A stretch of 64,000 nt of DNA from Streptomyces sp. Ag109_O5-10 (GCF_900105755.1 NZ_FNTQ01000001.1:2108001-2172000), one strand, 5' to 3'; positions 8,325 to 16,869 are shown, counted from the stretch's first letter. Numbers and translations are program-made. The notes: a model not told the origin generated them from the letters alone.

Positions 8325-9092
8325 TCAGCCCGCGGCGGCGAAATGCCCGGTCGCGAGCCTGCGGACGGCGTCCTGCTCCCCCGCGGCCAGCGCCTCCAGC
8401 AGCGCGGCGTGCTCGGCCGCGTCCGCCATGAGGTCGGCCCGTGCCCCATGCAGCGGAACCGCTCGGCGGTGCAGGTCCTCGGCGATCTGGACCAGCTGCT
8501 CGTTGCCCGCGAGGGCGAGCACCGCCCGGTGGAAGGCCCGGTCGGCCTGGGCGTAGGTGGCCCGGCAGCCGGTCGCCGCGGCCCGCACCGACTCCTCGGC
8601 GAGCGGCCGCAACGCGGCCCACCGCTCGGCGGGTACGCTGCGCGCCAGCCGCAGCAGCACCGGTACCTCGATCAGTGCCCGTACCTCGGCCAGCTCCGCG
8701 AGCTCGCGGGCGCCCCGCTCGACGACGCGGAACCCGCGGTTGGGCACGACCTCGACCGCGCCCTCCTGTGCCAGCTGCTGCATCGCCTCGCGGACCGGCG
8801 TCGCGGAGACCCCGAACCGCTCCCCCAGCGCCGGCGCCGAGTACACCTCGCCGGGCGCCAGCTCCCCGCTGACGAGGGCGGTACGCAGGGCGTCGAGGAT
8901 CTGCCCGCGCACGGACGCGCGCTGCACGACGGGCCTGGGCTGCGGGATCGGCGGCTCGCTGTGGGTGTGCTCACCCCGTGCGGCAGGCGGGCCGGCGGGG
9001 TAGCCGGGTACCTCCCGTGCCGACTCCTGGGACCGCGACTGCGCCGGCACCCCGGCCGTTCCGGCGGGAGCCGGGTGCGCGCGCTGGTTCAC
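8325..9092 (-). CDS. GntR-family transcriptional regulator (FadR/FCD type)
   Basis: 255 residues from GTG 9092 with GGAGGA close upstream. The first 55 residues are a proline-rich, probably disordered tail. A winged HTH follows (about 58-125; VRGQILDALRTALVSGEL and the recognition helix GVSATPVREAMQQLAQEG), then an all-helical FCD effector domain with the usual Asp/His residues (ADRAFHRAVL, ADAAEHAALLEAL) that bind a metal-carboxylate ligand. FCD-type GntR proteins usually repress small acid or amino-acid metabolism genes. It is divergent from the FhuF-like gene, but that promoter carries an iron box, so the two need not be linked. Its target is unknown. Confidence 0.88.
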   Translation of the reverse strand: MNQRAHPAPAGTAGVPAQSRSQESAREVPGYPAGPPAARGEHTHSEPPIPQPRPVVQRASVRGQILDALRTALVSGELAPGEVYSAPALGERFGVSATPVREAMQQLAQEGAVEVVPNRGFRVVERGARELAELAEVRALIEVPVLLRLARSVPAERWAALRPLAEESVRAAATGCRATYAQADRAFHRAVLALAGNEQLVQIAEDLHRRAVPLHGARADLMADAAEHAALLEALAAGEQDAVRRLATGHFAAAG

Positions 9093-9201
9093 GGGTCCTC
9101 CTCCGGCTCGTCGGCACTTGGGTCATTAACGACGGGTTGTTACTGGTCCGTCAAGCACCTTAGGCGTACGAGGCGCTGGTTCAAATTTCCGAACGGATGG
9201 G

Positions 9202-9220
9202 TAAGGTAAGGCTTACTTAT
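9202..9220 (+). promoter_or_regulatory. Iron box (DmdR1/IdeR-type operator)
   Basis: TAAGGTAAGGCTTACTTAT is a 19-bp near-palindrome matching the actinomycete iron-box consensus TTAGGTTAGGCTAACCTAA at most positions. It lies 36 bp before the GTG of the FhuF-like gene, in the expected promoter position, so that gene should be repressed when iron is plentiful. Confidence 0.85.
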
Positions 9221-9255
9221 CCGACTGTCGGCCCGCACCCGATCGGTGGTAGCCC

Positions 9256-10080
9256 GTGCCCTCCCCCGTCTCCGCCGCCTACGCGCGCCTCGCCGAGGTC
9301 TGCCCGGACCTGGCGGTCACGGAGCTGGGGCCCGGCGAACCGGCACCCCGGGGCGGCGGCTGGGTCGGCGCCGCCGAGCTGGCGGCCGGCGGCCCCGGGC
9401 TGGACGCGTTCCTGGCCTGGGACGAGGACCAGATCCTGCGGGACGAGGGGAAGCCGGGCCGCGCCGACGTGGTCGCCACCTTCGGCCTGTACCGCTACGG
9501 CTGGGCCGCCTGCCTCCTGATCACCCTCCCCTGGTTCCTGGACCGCCGGGTCCCCCGCCTCCCCGCGACCGCGGTGTCGTACGACCGTACGGCGGGCCGG
9601 ATGGCCGTACGGGTCGGCTCCTTCGCCTGCCTCCCGGACGACCCGGCGGCGGCGCTGCCCGGCGCGGTCGTGGTGGCCGGCGAGGAGGCGCTGCGGGCCG
9701 AGGTGCGGGCGGCCGTCGCCGAGCACCTGGAGCCGGTCCTGGCCGGCTTCGGGCCGCGGATGCGGCGGCGCGGGCGCGCACTGTGGGGGATGGCGACGGA
9801 CGAGGTCGTCGAGGGGCTCTGGTACGTCGCGGGACTGCTCGGGGACGAGGCACGGGCCGTTCGCGAACTCGAACGGCTGCTCCCGGGCTCGACCAGGCCG
9901 TACGTCGGCTCGGCCGCCTTCCGGGTGCTGTCGGGGCCGGCCGGGGAGCCGTTGCCGACCCGGGACCGGGCGAGCTGCTGCATGTACTACACGCTGCGCC
10001 CCGAGGACACCTGCGCCACCTGCCCGCGCACCTGCGACGACGAACGGATCGCCAAACTCGCGGCGGCCGAAGCGGCCTGA
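9256..10080 (+). CDS. FhuF-like (2Fe-2S) ferric-siderophore reductase
   Basis: 274 residues from GTG 9256. The C-terminus carries CC-x10-C-x2-C (CCMYYTLRPEDTCATC), the unusual 2Fe-2S ligand pattern of FhuF and related ferric-siderophore reductases. The preceding 200 residues match the FhuF body in length and include YRYGWAACLLITLPWFLDRRVPRLP, given here only as the start of the conserved stretch at about 75-100. The enzyme should release iron in the cytoplasm by reducing imported ferric siderophores. An iron box at 9202-9220 supports iron-responsive expression. No siderophore transporter or synthesis gene is adjacent, so the siderophore is unknown. Confidence 0.87.
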   Translation: MPSPVSAAYARLAEVCPDLAVTELGPGEPAPRGGGWVGAAELAAGGPGLDAFLAWDEDQILRDEGKPGRADVVATFGLYRYGWAACLLITLPWFLDRRVPRLPATAVSYDRTAGRMAVRVGSFACLPDDPAAALPGAVVVAGEEALRAEVRAAVAEHLEPVLAGFGPRMRRRGRALWGMATDEVVEGLWYVAGLLGDEARAVRELERLLPGSTRPYVGSAAFRVLSGPAGEPLPTRDRASCCMYYTLRPEDTCATCPRTCDDERIAKLAAAEAA

Positions 10081-10228
10081 GGACCCCTCAGGACCCGTGA
10101 GACCCACCCCCCGGGACTCGGCACCCGCCGGCATCCACTAAGATCGCCGACGGCAAGGGCACCCCTGCGCGGACAGGAGATTCACAACTTCCTCACTTGC
10201 CGCAGGAACTTTCCGAGGAACCACCCGT

Positions 10229-10408
10229 ATGGGTAGTCTTACTCGAACTCAACTCCCGCCCCTCACGCGGCAGTTCGAGCAGAATGCCGTCCTGGGGCAT
10301 CCCCTTGCACTTCCTTGGCGGCCTCTTGCCCCGAAACCCCCTGAGGGCCAGTGGGATTGGGCCACTATGGCGGGCGATACGCCCTATCCCAATGCAAGGG
10401 ACCCCTAG
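10229..10408 (+). CDS. Small 59-residue protein upstream of DUF2637 gene
   Basis: An open frame of 59 residues beginning MGSLTRTQLPPLTRQFEQN and ending DTPYPNARDP. GAGGAA lies 9 bp before its ATG, and its TAG is followed with no gap by the ATG of the DUF2637 gene, a layout that implies translational coupling. It is Pro/Trp-rich with no membrane segment or cysteine. Third codon positions are noticeably less GC-rich than in neighbouring genes, which may mean recent acquisition or a structural constraint from hairpins in this stretch. I do not recognise the family. The tight junction with the downstream gene is the main support that it is real. Confidence 0.65.
   Translation: MGSLTRTQLPPLTRQFEQNAVLGHPLALPWRPLAPKPPEGQWDWATMAGDTPYPNARDP
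10356..10393 (+). other. Nested hairpin just before DUF2637 ribosome site
   Basis: GGGCG-ata-CGCCC (10372-10384) lies inside ATTGGG (10356-10361) / CCCAAT (10388-10393). It ends 3 bp before AAGGGA, the likely ribosome site of the DUF2637 gene, so it could tune translation there. It also lies within the 59-codon gene. Confidence 0.4.
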
Positions 10409-11443
10409 ATGAGACTGACCGACATATCGCTGAACTGGCTGCTACCCGGCGCCGTACTGCTCCTGGGCATGCTGGTCGCGGTGGCGGTGCTTGCGCGCTC
10501 CAAGCGGTCCGGCGGGGAGCACGCGAAGGACGACTCGTGGGAGCGCAGCGAGGAGCGCCGCCGGCGCAAGGAGGCCATATACGCCACCGCCTCCTACGTC
10601 CTGCTGTTCTGCTGTGCGGCGGTCGCCGCCGCGCTCTCCTTCCACGGGCTGGTCGGCTTCGGCCAGCAGAACCTCAACCTGTCCGGCGGCTGGGAGTACC
10701 TGGTGCCGTTCGGCCTGGACGGTGCGGCGATGTTCTGCTCCGTCCTCGCGGTGCGCGAGGCCAGCCACGGTGACGCGGCGCTCGGTTCCCGGATTCTGGT
10801 GTGGACGTTCGCGGGCGCCTCTGCCTGGTTCAACTGGGTGCACGCGCCGAGGGGCGGCGGCCACGACGGTGCTCCGCAGTTCTTCTCCGGCATGTCGCTC
10901 TCGGCGGCCGTGCTCTTCGACCGCGCGCTGAAGCAGACCCGCCGGGCCGCGCTGCGCGAGCAGGGCCTGGTGCCGCGCCCGCTGCCCCAGATCCGGATCG
11001 TGCGCTGGATGCGCGCTCCCGTCGAGACCTACCGGGCCTGGTCGCTGATGCTCCTGGAGGGTGTGCGCAGCCTGGACGAGGCGGTCGAGGAGGTGCGCGA
11101 CGACAAGCGGCAGAAGGAGGAGAACCGACTGCGCCGCCGCGAGCAGCACCGTCTGGAGAAGGCTCAGCTCAAGGCCATAAGCCGAGGCCACCGGGGATTC
11201 GTCGGACGCGTCGGCAGGCAGGACGAGGTGCACCAGGTGGAGCGCGCCTCCCAGCCCACTGCGGAGCCTGCCATAGCGGCGCCGGAGCAGCTGCCCGTAC
11301 GCCAGCGGCCCTCCCTTCAGCCCGTCCGCAAAGGGTCTGACCCGATCACGGTCGACCTGACCGCGGAGGACGACACAATGGCGCTGCCGCGCCTCGACTC
11401 CCTGGAGCGCAAGCTCAAGGACCTCGAGCAGCAGTTCGGCTGA
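10409..11443 (+). CDS. DUF2637 (SpdB-like) membrane protein
   Basis: 344 residues. One hydrophobic segment lies at about 10-29, a charged stretch (KDDSWERSEERRRRKEA) follows, then three more segments at about 53-75, 90-110 and 118-138, including SAWFNWVHAP typical of DUF2637. The C-terminal half is a long charged, helical, probably coiled-coil region (DDKRQKEENRLRRREQHRLE) ending in LDSLERKLKDLEQQFG. DUF2637 proteins include SpdB spread proteins of conjugative plasmids and AICEs, and also resident chromosomal paralogues. No integrase, excisionase or Tra gene lies nearby, so this looks resident. It is coupled to the 59-residue gene and ends at a strong terminator. Confidence 0.82.
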   Translation: MRLTDISLNWLLPGAVLLLGMLVAVAVLARSKRSGGEHAKDDSWERSEERRRRKEAIYATASYVLLFCCAAVAAALSFHGLVGFGQQNLNLSGGWEYLVPFGLDGAAMFCSVLAVREASHGDAALGSRILVWTFAGASAWFNWVHAPRGGGHDGAPQFFSGMSLSAAVLFDRALKQTRRAALREQGLVPRPLPQIRIVRWMRAPVETYRAWSLMLLEGVRSLDEAVEEVRDDKRQKEENRLRRREQHRLEKAQLKAISRGHRGFVGRVGRQDEVHQVERASQPTAEPAIAAPEQLPVRQRPSLQPVRKGSDPITVDLTAEDDTMALPRLDSLERKLKDLEQQFG

Positions 11444-11470
11444 CCGCCTGCCGCTGCCGCACAGCACCTC

Positions 11471-11509
11471 GGGACGGGGGCGTGACCATCACGGTCACGC
11501 CCCCGTCCC
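11471..11509. terminator. Strong bidirectional terminator
   Basis: A perfect 17-bp stem (11471-11487 with 11493-11509, outer bases GGGACGGGG) closes a 5-base loop ATCAC. It lies between the convergent DUF2637 and RsbW-like genes and can serve both strands. Confidence 0.85.
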
Positions 11510-11528
11510 GTCGGGTGTCGGGCGCCGA

Positions 11529-12014
11529 CTAGGCGGCCTCCGCGTCCAGTTCGAACCAGACCGACTTGCCGACCTCGTGCGGCTGGACGCCCCACGCGTC
11601 GGCGAAGGCGTCGACCAGGACCAGGCCCCGGCCGTGCGTGCCGTCGTCGGAGTCGGTGTCCGGGGCGCGCATCCGCGGCCTGCGGGCCACGAAGTCCCGC
11701 ACCTCCACCCGTAGTTGGCTCTGCTCCACGACGGCCGTCAGCACTGCCTCCCGGTCGGTGTGGACGAGCGCGTTGGTGACGAGTTCGCTGGTGAGCAGTT
11801 CCGCTATCTCGGAGCGGCCGGGCCGCCCCCAGTGCCGCAGCAGTTCGCGCAGTTCCCTGCGCGCCTCGGGCACCGCCCGCAGGTCCGACCGTCCCAGCCG
11901 GCGCCTGAGCTGCGACGGGTTTCCCCGTTCCGTCGTGTCGGTCTCTTCCCCCGCCGTCTGCGCCGAGGAGGCCCCGATGGCCACGGGACCGCCCCCTCGT
12001 GCCTGACTGTTCAT
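11529..12014 (-). CDS. RsbW/SpoIIAB-like ATP-binding protein (HATPase_c)
   Basis: 161 residues from ATG 12014. GTG 12029, with AGGAGGGG 14 bp upstream, or ATG 12077 are alternative starts. After a variable N-terminus the domain shows the N-box ELLTSELVTNALVHT and the G-box region DDGTHGRGLVLVDAFADAWG, then a final strand KSVWFELDAEAA. Streptomycetes encode dozens of such small GHKL ATPases; a few act as anti-sigma factors or anti-anti-sigma kinases, most are uncharacterised. No sigma factor or SpoIIAA-like antagonist is adjacent, so the partner cannot be named. It is cytoplasmic, with no membrane segment. Confidence 0.85.
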   Translation of the reverse strand: MNSQARGGGPVAIGASSAQTAGEETDTTERGNPSQLRRRLGRSDLRAVPEARRELRELLRHWGRPGRSEIAELLTSELVTNALVHTDREAVLTAVVEQSQLRVEVRDFVARRPRMRAPDTDSDDGTHGRGLVLVDAFADAWGVQPHEVGKSVWFELDAEAA

Positions 12015-12292
12015 GACCCCCGCCCGCACGCTGTCTGCCGGTTCCCCTCCTGATCGAACACGTTCACGGGGATCCATGCCCGCTCGGGCACGGGCCAGTC
12101 ATGTCACGCCGATGACGACCGGGTGTTCGGCCATGTCCCGGGCCCGCTCCGGCCGGTACGTCGCCGCCCGGACCGCCCCGTACGCGCCAAGGGTGCCGTG
12201 GACCCGGCGTGATTCAGCCCCGTACACAACCCCGCGAGCTGTTTCACACGGTCCACGGCACCGGCGAACCTGGCCGAAACCTGTCCTTCCGG

Positions 12293-12754
12293 CTACTTGC
12301 TCCCGAGGCCCTTGGTGCCGATGTTGACGATCTTGTGGGTGTCACGGGTCATGTCGACGACCAGCTTCGAGGTGGTGTTGCGGCTCCAGGTGAGCGTGAT
12401 GACGGCCTCCGTGTACTTCCGGGTGCCGTTGTCCGTGACCTTCCACTTGAGCGGGGTGTTCTGCGCCCGCAGCACCCCGTCCGCGTGCTCGCGGTTCTCC
12501 CAGGCCTTCAGCTTCTTCAGGTAGGTCGGGGCGATGTAGTAGGCACGCAGCGCGGTGGGCAGGTTGCCGCTGCCGTCCGGGTCGCTCTCCGCGTCGATGT
12601 AGGCGCCGTAGAAGTCGGCGATGCGGGTGATGTTGTCGGCCGGGTTGCCACTGACGGTGCGCGGTGCGCCGGCCGAGGCCTGAGCGGTGGCGCCGAGCCC
12701 GAGGGCCACGGCGAGGACGCCGGCGGTGAGGACGGCGCGGGTCTTGCTGCTCAT
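12293..12754 (-). CDS. Small secreted protein of unknown function
   Basis: 153 residues. The N-terminus MSSKTRAVLTAGVLAVALGL followed by ATAQASAG is a clear Sec signal peptide, with cleavage likely after ASA at about residue 28. The mature part (about 125 residues) is mixed alpha/beta with several aromatic and basic residues, including NITRIADFYGAYIDAESD and a C-terminal strand region. It has no cysteine and no catalytic motif that I recognise. It resembles small secreted streptomycete proteins of nuclear-transport-factor-like size, but that is speculation. It is followed by a second secreted protein gene upstream on the same strand, separated by a repetitive 131-bp spacer. Confidence 0.75.
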   Translation of the reverse strand: MSSKTRAVLTAGVLAVALGLGATAQASAGAPRTVSGNPADNITRIADFYGAYIDAESDPDGSGNLPTALRAYYIAPTYLKKLKAWENREHADGVLRAQNTPLKWKVTDNGTRKYTEAVITLTWSRNTTSKLVVDMTRDTHKIVNIGTKGLGSK

Positions 12755-12770
12755 GTCTGTTCCCCGTTTT

Positions 12771-12831
12771 CTGTGTCTTCGCGTGTTCGCGTGTTCGCGT
12801 CTTGTGTCTTGCGTTGTGTCTTGCGTCTGGG
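12771..12831. repeat. Short low-complexity GTGTTCGC / TTGTGTCTTGCG repeats
   Basis: The spacer between the two secreted-protein genes holds imperfect tandem copies of CGCGTGTT and of TTGTGTCTTGCG. It is just upstream of the gene starting at 12754, and polymerase slippage could change its length. Confidence 0.6.
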
Positions 12832-12885
12832 GCCGCCCTCCCCTCCCCCGAGGAAGAGGGCGGCCCCGGTTCTGGTGACCGCGTG

Positions 12886-13506
12886 TCAGTGCAGCTTGTT
12901 CACGGCCGTGGTGGTGGTCTTCTTGAAGGCCTTCACGGGCGCGTCCACGAAGCCGCCGAGCTGCCCCCAGTCCACGACGGTGACGGTGCGCCCCTCCCTG
13001 CCGAGGGCGATCAGCCGGATGTCACTGGCGCCCCAGGCGGTCACGGTACGCAGGGCGTAGACATGGGCGCCGTCCCCGACCGGGAGGGTGCCGTGGTCCT
13101 GGAACGTCGCCCTGATCTGCGGATCCTCCATCTCGATCCGGTCCGCGCAGGACACGATGTCCTCGTCGAGCTTCGCGAACCGGCCCTTCGCCAGGCTGAC
13201 GCTGGGCAGCTCGGCGCTGACCTGACGGGCACTCGTGTCGAGGTCGGTCCGGAACTTCCGGTACCAGGAGTCCTGGCCGCCTCCGAGCCCGACGCCGATG
13301 CACATGTCCTGCTTGACCTCCTCCGGAATGCCGGCGGTGACCTTGCCGGCCGTCCAGGAGGTGCCGGCCCGCGGCGGCAGGTCGGCCGCCCTGAGGAAGC
13401 CGGGCGCCTTGGGTACGGCCGCCGCGGGAGCGGCGAGCGCGGTACCGGCGACGAGTGCGGCGCCGGCGACAACAGTGAGCGCGCCTGCTCGGGTGCGCTT
13501 GGGCAT
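12886..13506 (-). CDS. Secreted protein with PknH-like sensor-type fold (tentative)
   Basis: 206 residues from ATG 13506 (MPKRTRAGALTVVAGAALVA). The signal peptide ends near APAAAVPKAP at about 30. The mature domain has two cysteines, one in DMCIGVGLGG and one in DIVSCADRI, likely forming a disulfide as in PknH extracellular sensor-type domains of actinomycetes. This assignment rests on length, Cys spacing and general pattern only. The frame stays open far upstream, but that stretch is antisense to the divergent HTH gene and has no signal sequence, so the ATG with the signal peptide is chosen. The two genes share a 215-bp promoter region and could act together. Confidence 0.75.
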   Translation of the reverse strand: MPKRTRAGALTVVAGAALVAGTALAAPAAAVPKAPGFLRAADLPPRAGTSWTAGKVTAGIPEEVKQDMCIGVGLGGGQDSWYRKFRTDLDTSARQVSAELPSVSLAKGRFAKLDEDIVSCADRIEMEDPQIRATFQDHGTLPVGDGAHVYALRTVTAWGASDIRLIALGREGRTVTVVDWGQLGGFVDAPVKAFKKTTTTAVNKLH

Positions 13507-13721
13507 GGGTGTTCCCCCGTGGGTCGGTGCATGGGTGTGGGATGCCGCCGACGGCGCCGGATGGTCGGTCCGGCCCTGGTCGGTGCGACACCAGAAGCAT
13601 CGGCCGTCACCTCGGCGAACGGCAACCGCTACCGCCGGTTTCGCCGGCCTGGAACCATCCCAGCCCTGCTGACGTGCAGGTATATGAGTGCCTGGGATAC
13701 GGACGAGCGGGGGAAGGTGCT

Positions 13722-15047
13722 GTGCGCGACGACGTCGAGGAGTTCGCGGCGCTGCTGCGGCAGTTGAAGGACCGTACGGACCGGAGCTACGGCTCGCTGG
13801 CCCGCCGCCTGAACATGAACACCTCCACCCTGCACCGCTACTGCGCGGGCGAGGCGGTGCCGCTGGACTTCGCGCCGGTGGAACGCCTGGCCGCGTTCTG
13901 CGGGGCGACACCGGGGGAACGGCTCGAACTCCACGAACACTGGCTGCGCGCGGTCGCGGCCCGCCAGCGACCACGCGGTGAGGAGAGCACGGAGTCCGGG
14001 CCGACGGACACCCGTACCTCCGAACCCGCGCGGATTCCGCAAGCCCCCTCGGAGCCCTCGGCGGAAGCGGTCCCCGCACCGGAAGCGGCCCCCGCCGCCC
14101 GGCCCTGGTACCGGCGGCGTCGCACGCTGGTCGCCTCGGCCGTGGCCACCGTGCTCCTGGCGACGCTGGGCACCCTGGCCGCCCTCCCGGACGACCGGCA
14201 GGGCGCAGGCGCGGCGGCCCGGGACCCCCGCTCCGCCGCCACGACGGCCGCCGGTGACGCCGAGCGCCACGGCGGCGGCACCACCGGTCCGGCTTTGAAC
14301 TCCGCCACCCCGTCACCTTCGTCCCCGCCCTCGTCCTCGGCCTCGTCGCCGTCCGGCCCCGGCGGCGCGAAGGCCTCCTCCCCCGCCGGCGGCACGCCCG
14401 GCACCCCGGCCCCGACCGCCGTCCCCCTCACCTGGACCGCGAACTCGCAGCTGTGGGAACTGGGCTGCGACCACGACTACGTCATCGACAAGCAGCCGGC
14501 GCAGGTCCCGCCGCCACCCGCCCCGCAGGACGCCGGTACCTGGGCGGCCACCCAGAACGCGGTGCACGGCGGCAACACGATCGTGGACGTCTCCGTGCAG
14601 GGCCGTTCGTCCACCGCCGTCGTCCTGGAGGCGCTGCGGGTGCGCGTCGTCGGCCGTACGGCTCCCGCGCCCGGTATCGCCTACTCCATGGCCGACGGCT
14701 GCGGCGGCGGGCTCACCCCGCGGTACTTCGACGTGAACCTGGACAAGGACCGCCCGATCGCGCGCCCGGTGGCCGGTGAGGGTCCCGACGGGAAGACCGT
14801 CTCGACCATGCACCTGCCCTACCGGGTCTCGGCCACCGACCCCGAGGTGCTGCGCGTCAGCGCGAGCGCCTCGGGCTGCGACTGCCGCTGGTACCTCGAA
14901 CTCGACTGGTCGTCACAGGGCCGCAGCGGCACGGTGCGGATCGACGACCACGGCCGGCCGTTCCGCACCAGCTCCATCAAGGGCCTGCCGCACTACTGGT
15001 ACGGCTTCGTGGACGGCGTCCGCCAGTGGGTGCCGACCACCGGCTGA
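13722..15047 (+). CDS. Membrane-anchored HTH protein with exported C-terminal domain
   Basis: 441 residues from GTG 13722, chosen for GGGGGAAGG directly upstream. Residues 1-70 form an XRE-type HTH (SYGSLARRLNMNTSTLHRYC). A Pro/Glu/Ala linker follows, then basic RRRR and one transmembrane helix at about 135-155. An outside Ser/Pro/Gly-rich spacer leads to a beta-rich domain of about 190 residues with cysteines (ELGCDHDYVIDKQPAQVPPP, DGCGGG, SGCDCRWYLELDW). The topology, DNA-binding head inside and sensing domain outside, fits a one-component transmembrane regulator. This arrangement is common and largely uncharacterised in Streptomyces. It converges with the PoxB-like gene with one base between them. 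Confidence 0.85.
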   Translation: MRDDVEEFAALLRQLKDRTDRSYGSLARRLNMNTSTLHRYCAGEAVPLDFAPVERLAAFCGATPGERLELHEHWLRAVAARQRPRGEESTESGPTDTRTSEPARIPQAPSEPSAEAVPAPEAAPAARPWYRRRRTLVASAVATVLLATLGTLAALPDDRQGAGAAARDPRSAATTAAGDAERHGGGTTGPALNSATPSPSSPPSSSASSPSGPGGAKASSPAGGTPGTPAPTAVPLTWTANSQLWELGCDHDYVIDKQPAQVPPPPAPQDAGTWAATQNAVHGGNTIVDVSVQGRSSTAVVLEALRVRVVGRTAPAPGIAYSMADGCGGGLTPRYFDVNLDKDRPIARPVAGEGPDGKTVSTMHLPYRVSATDPEVLRVSASASGCDCRWYLELDWSSQGRSGTVRIDDHGRPFRTSSIKGLPHYWYGFVDGVRQWVPTTG

Positions 15048-15048
15048 C

Positions 15049-16791
15049 TCACGGCCGCGGCACGTTGCGCAGGTTGGAGCGGGCCATCTGGACCATCCGG
15101 CCCACGCCGCCGTCGAGGACCATCTTGGAGGCGGAGAGCGCGAATCCGGTGACCATCTCGGCCTTGATCTTCGGCGGGATGGACAGGGCGTTGGGGTCGG
15201 TGACCACGTCGACCAGGGCCGGCCCCTTGTGCCGGAAGGCGTCCCTGAGCGCGCCGGCGAGCTGCTTCGGCTTCTCGACCCGCACCCCGTAGGCGCCGCA
15301 GGCCTGGGCGACGGCGGCGAAGTTCGGGTTGGTGTTCGCGGTGCCGTACGCGGGCAGCCCCGCCACCAGCATCTCCAACTCGACCATGCTCAGCGCGGAG
15401 TTGTTGAACAGGACCACCTTCACCGGCAGGTCGTACTGGACCAGGGTGAGGAAGTCGCCCATCAGCATGGCGAACCCGCCGTCCCCGGACATCGACACGA
15501 CCTGCCGCCGCCGGTCGGTGAACTGGGCGCCGATCGCCATCGGCAGCGCGTTGGCCATCGAGCCGTGCGAGAAGGAACCGATGACCCGGCGGCGGCCGTT
15601 GGGCGAGAGGTAGCGGGCCGCCCATACGTTGCACATGCCGGTGTCGACGGTGAACACCGCATCCTCGTCGGCGAGTTCGTCGAGGACCGAGGCCACGTAC
15701 TCCGGGTGGATCGGGACGTGCTTCTCGACCTTCCGCGTGTACGCCTTCACCACCCCCTCCAGCGCGTCCGCGTGCTTCTTCAGCATCCGGTCGAGGAAGC
15801 GCCGGTTCTCCTTGGCCTGCACCCGCGGCACCAGGCAGCGCAGCGTCTCGCGCACGTCGCCCCACACCGCGAGGTCCAGTCGGGAGCGGCGGCCGAGGAC
15901 CTCGGGGCGGACGTCGACCTGGACGATCTGCACGTCGTCGGGGAGGAAGGCGTTGTACGGGAAGTCGGTGCCGAGCAGGATCAGCAGGTCGCACTCGTGG
16001 GTGGCCTCGTAGGCGGCACCGTAGCCGAGCAGCCCGCTCATGCCGACGTCGTACGGGTTGTCGTACTGGATCCACTCCTTGCCGCGCAGGGCGTGCCCGA
16101 CCGGGGACTTGATCTTCCCGGCCAGTTCCATGACCTCCGTGTGGGCGCCCGCCGTGCCGCTGCCGCAGAACAGGGTCACCTTGTCCGCCGCGTCGATCAT
16201 CGCGACCAGTTTGTCGAGTTCGGCGTCGCCGGGGCGGACGGTGGGGCGGGAGGTGACGATGGCCGCCGAGGCGGACTGCTCCGGGGCGGGCTGGTCGGCG
16301 ATGTCACCGGGCAGGCTGACCACACTGACCCCGCTGCGGCCGACCGCGTGCTGGATGGCGGTCTGGAGCAGCCGGGGCATCTGCTTCGGGCTGGAGATCA
16401 GTTCGCTGTAGTGGCTGCACTCCTGGAAGAGCCGGTCGGGGTGGGTCTCCTGGAAGTAGCCGAGGCCGATCTCGCTGGAGGGGATGTGGGAGGCGAGGGC
16501 GAGGACAGGGGCCATCGAGCGGTGCGCGTCGTAGAGGCCGTTGATGAGGTGCAGGTTGCCCGGGCCGCAGGAGCCTGCGCAGGCCGCCAGGGTGCCGGTG
16601 ATCTGGGCCTCGGCGCCGGCCGCGAAGGCGGCGGTCTCCTCGTGGCGGACGTGGATCCAGTCGATGGCGGAGTTGCGGCGGACGGCGTCGACGACCGGGT
16701 TGAGGCTGTCGCCGACGACGCCGTAGAGACGGCGCACACCGGCGCGGACGAGGATGTCGACGAACTGTTCGGCGACGTTCTGCTTGGCCAT
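15049..16791 (-). CDS. poxB: Thiamine-diphosphate pyruvate dehydrogenase/oxidase (PoxB-like)
   Basis: 580 residues, full length for the family. The PYR domain has the catalytic glutamate in HVRHEETAAFAAGAEA (about 46-61). A central domain follows, with the FAD/ADP-fold pattern seen in pyruvate oxidases. The PP domain has the ThDP/Mg motif MSGDGGFAMLMGDFLTLVQY with its downstream NN. PoxB decarboxylates pyruvate to acetate plus CO2 and passes electrons to quinones at the membrane. Acetolactate synthase is less likely because of overall similarity to ubiquinone-dependent PoxB (EFPYNAFLP-like region reads TDFPYNAFLPDDV). The gene stands alone. The start is ATG 16791. Confidence 0.87.
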   Translation of the reverse strand: MAKQNVAEQFVDILVRAGVRRLYGVVGDSLNPVVDAVRRNSAIDWIHVRHEETAAFAAGAEAQITGTLAACAGSCGPGNLHLINGLYDAHRSMAPVLALASHIPSSEIGLGYFQETHPDRLFQECSHYSELISSPKQMPRLLQTAIQHAVGRSGVSVVSLPGDIADQPAPEQSASAAIVTSRPTVRPGDAELDKLVAMIDAADKVTLFCGSGTAGAHTEVMELAGKIKSPVGHALRGKEWIQYDNPYDVGMSGLLGYGAAYEATHECDLLILLGTDFPYNAFLPDDVQIVQVDVRPEVLGRRSRLDLAVWGDVRETLRCLVPRVQAKENRRFLDRMLKKHADALEGVVKAYTRKVEKHVPIHPEYVASVLDELADEDAVFTVDTGMCNVWAARYLSPNGRRRVIGSFSHGSMANALPMAIGAQFTDRRRQVVSMSGDGGFAMLMGDFLTLVQYDLPVKVVLFNNSALSMVELEMLVAGLPAYGTANTNPNFAAVAQACGAYGVRVEKPKQLAGALRDAFRHKGPALVDVVTDPNALSIPPKIKAEMVTGFALSASKMVLDGGVGRMVQMARSNLRNVPRP

Positions 16792-16869
16792 GGCGGTCGG
16801 GCACCCTTCGGCTGCGCGGATCTCCGGCTTCCCCCGCGATGCCCTTCCATGTATCCACAGAGGCCGCGC

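Noticed and set aside
10409..11443. DUF2637/SpdB-like gene as sign of an integrated conjugative element
   Set aside because: No integrase, Tra ATPase, Rep or attachment site nearby; DUF2637 paralogues are common on Streptomyces chromosomes.
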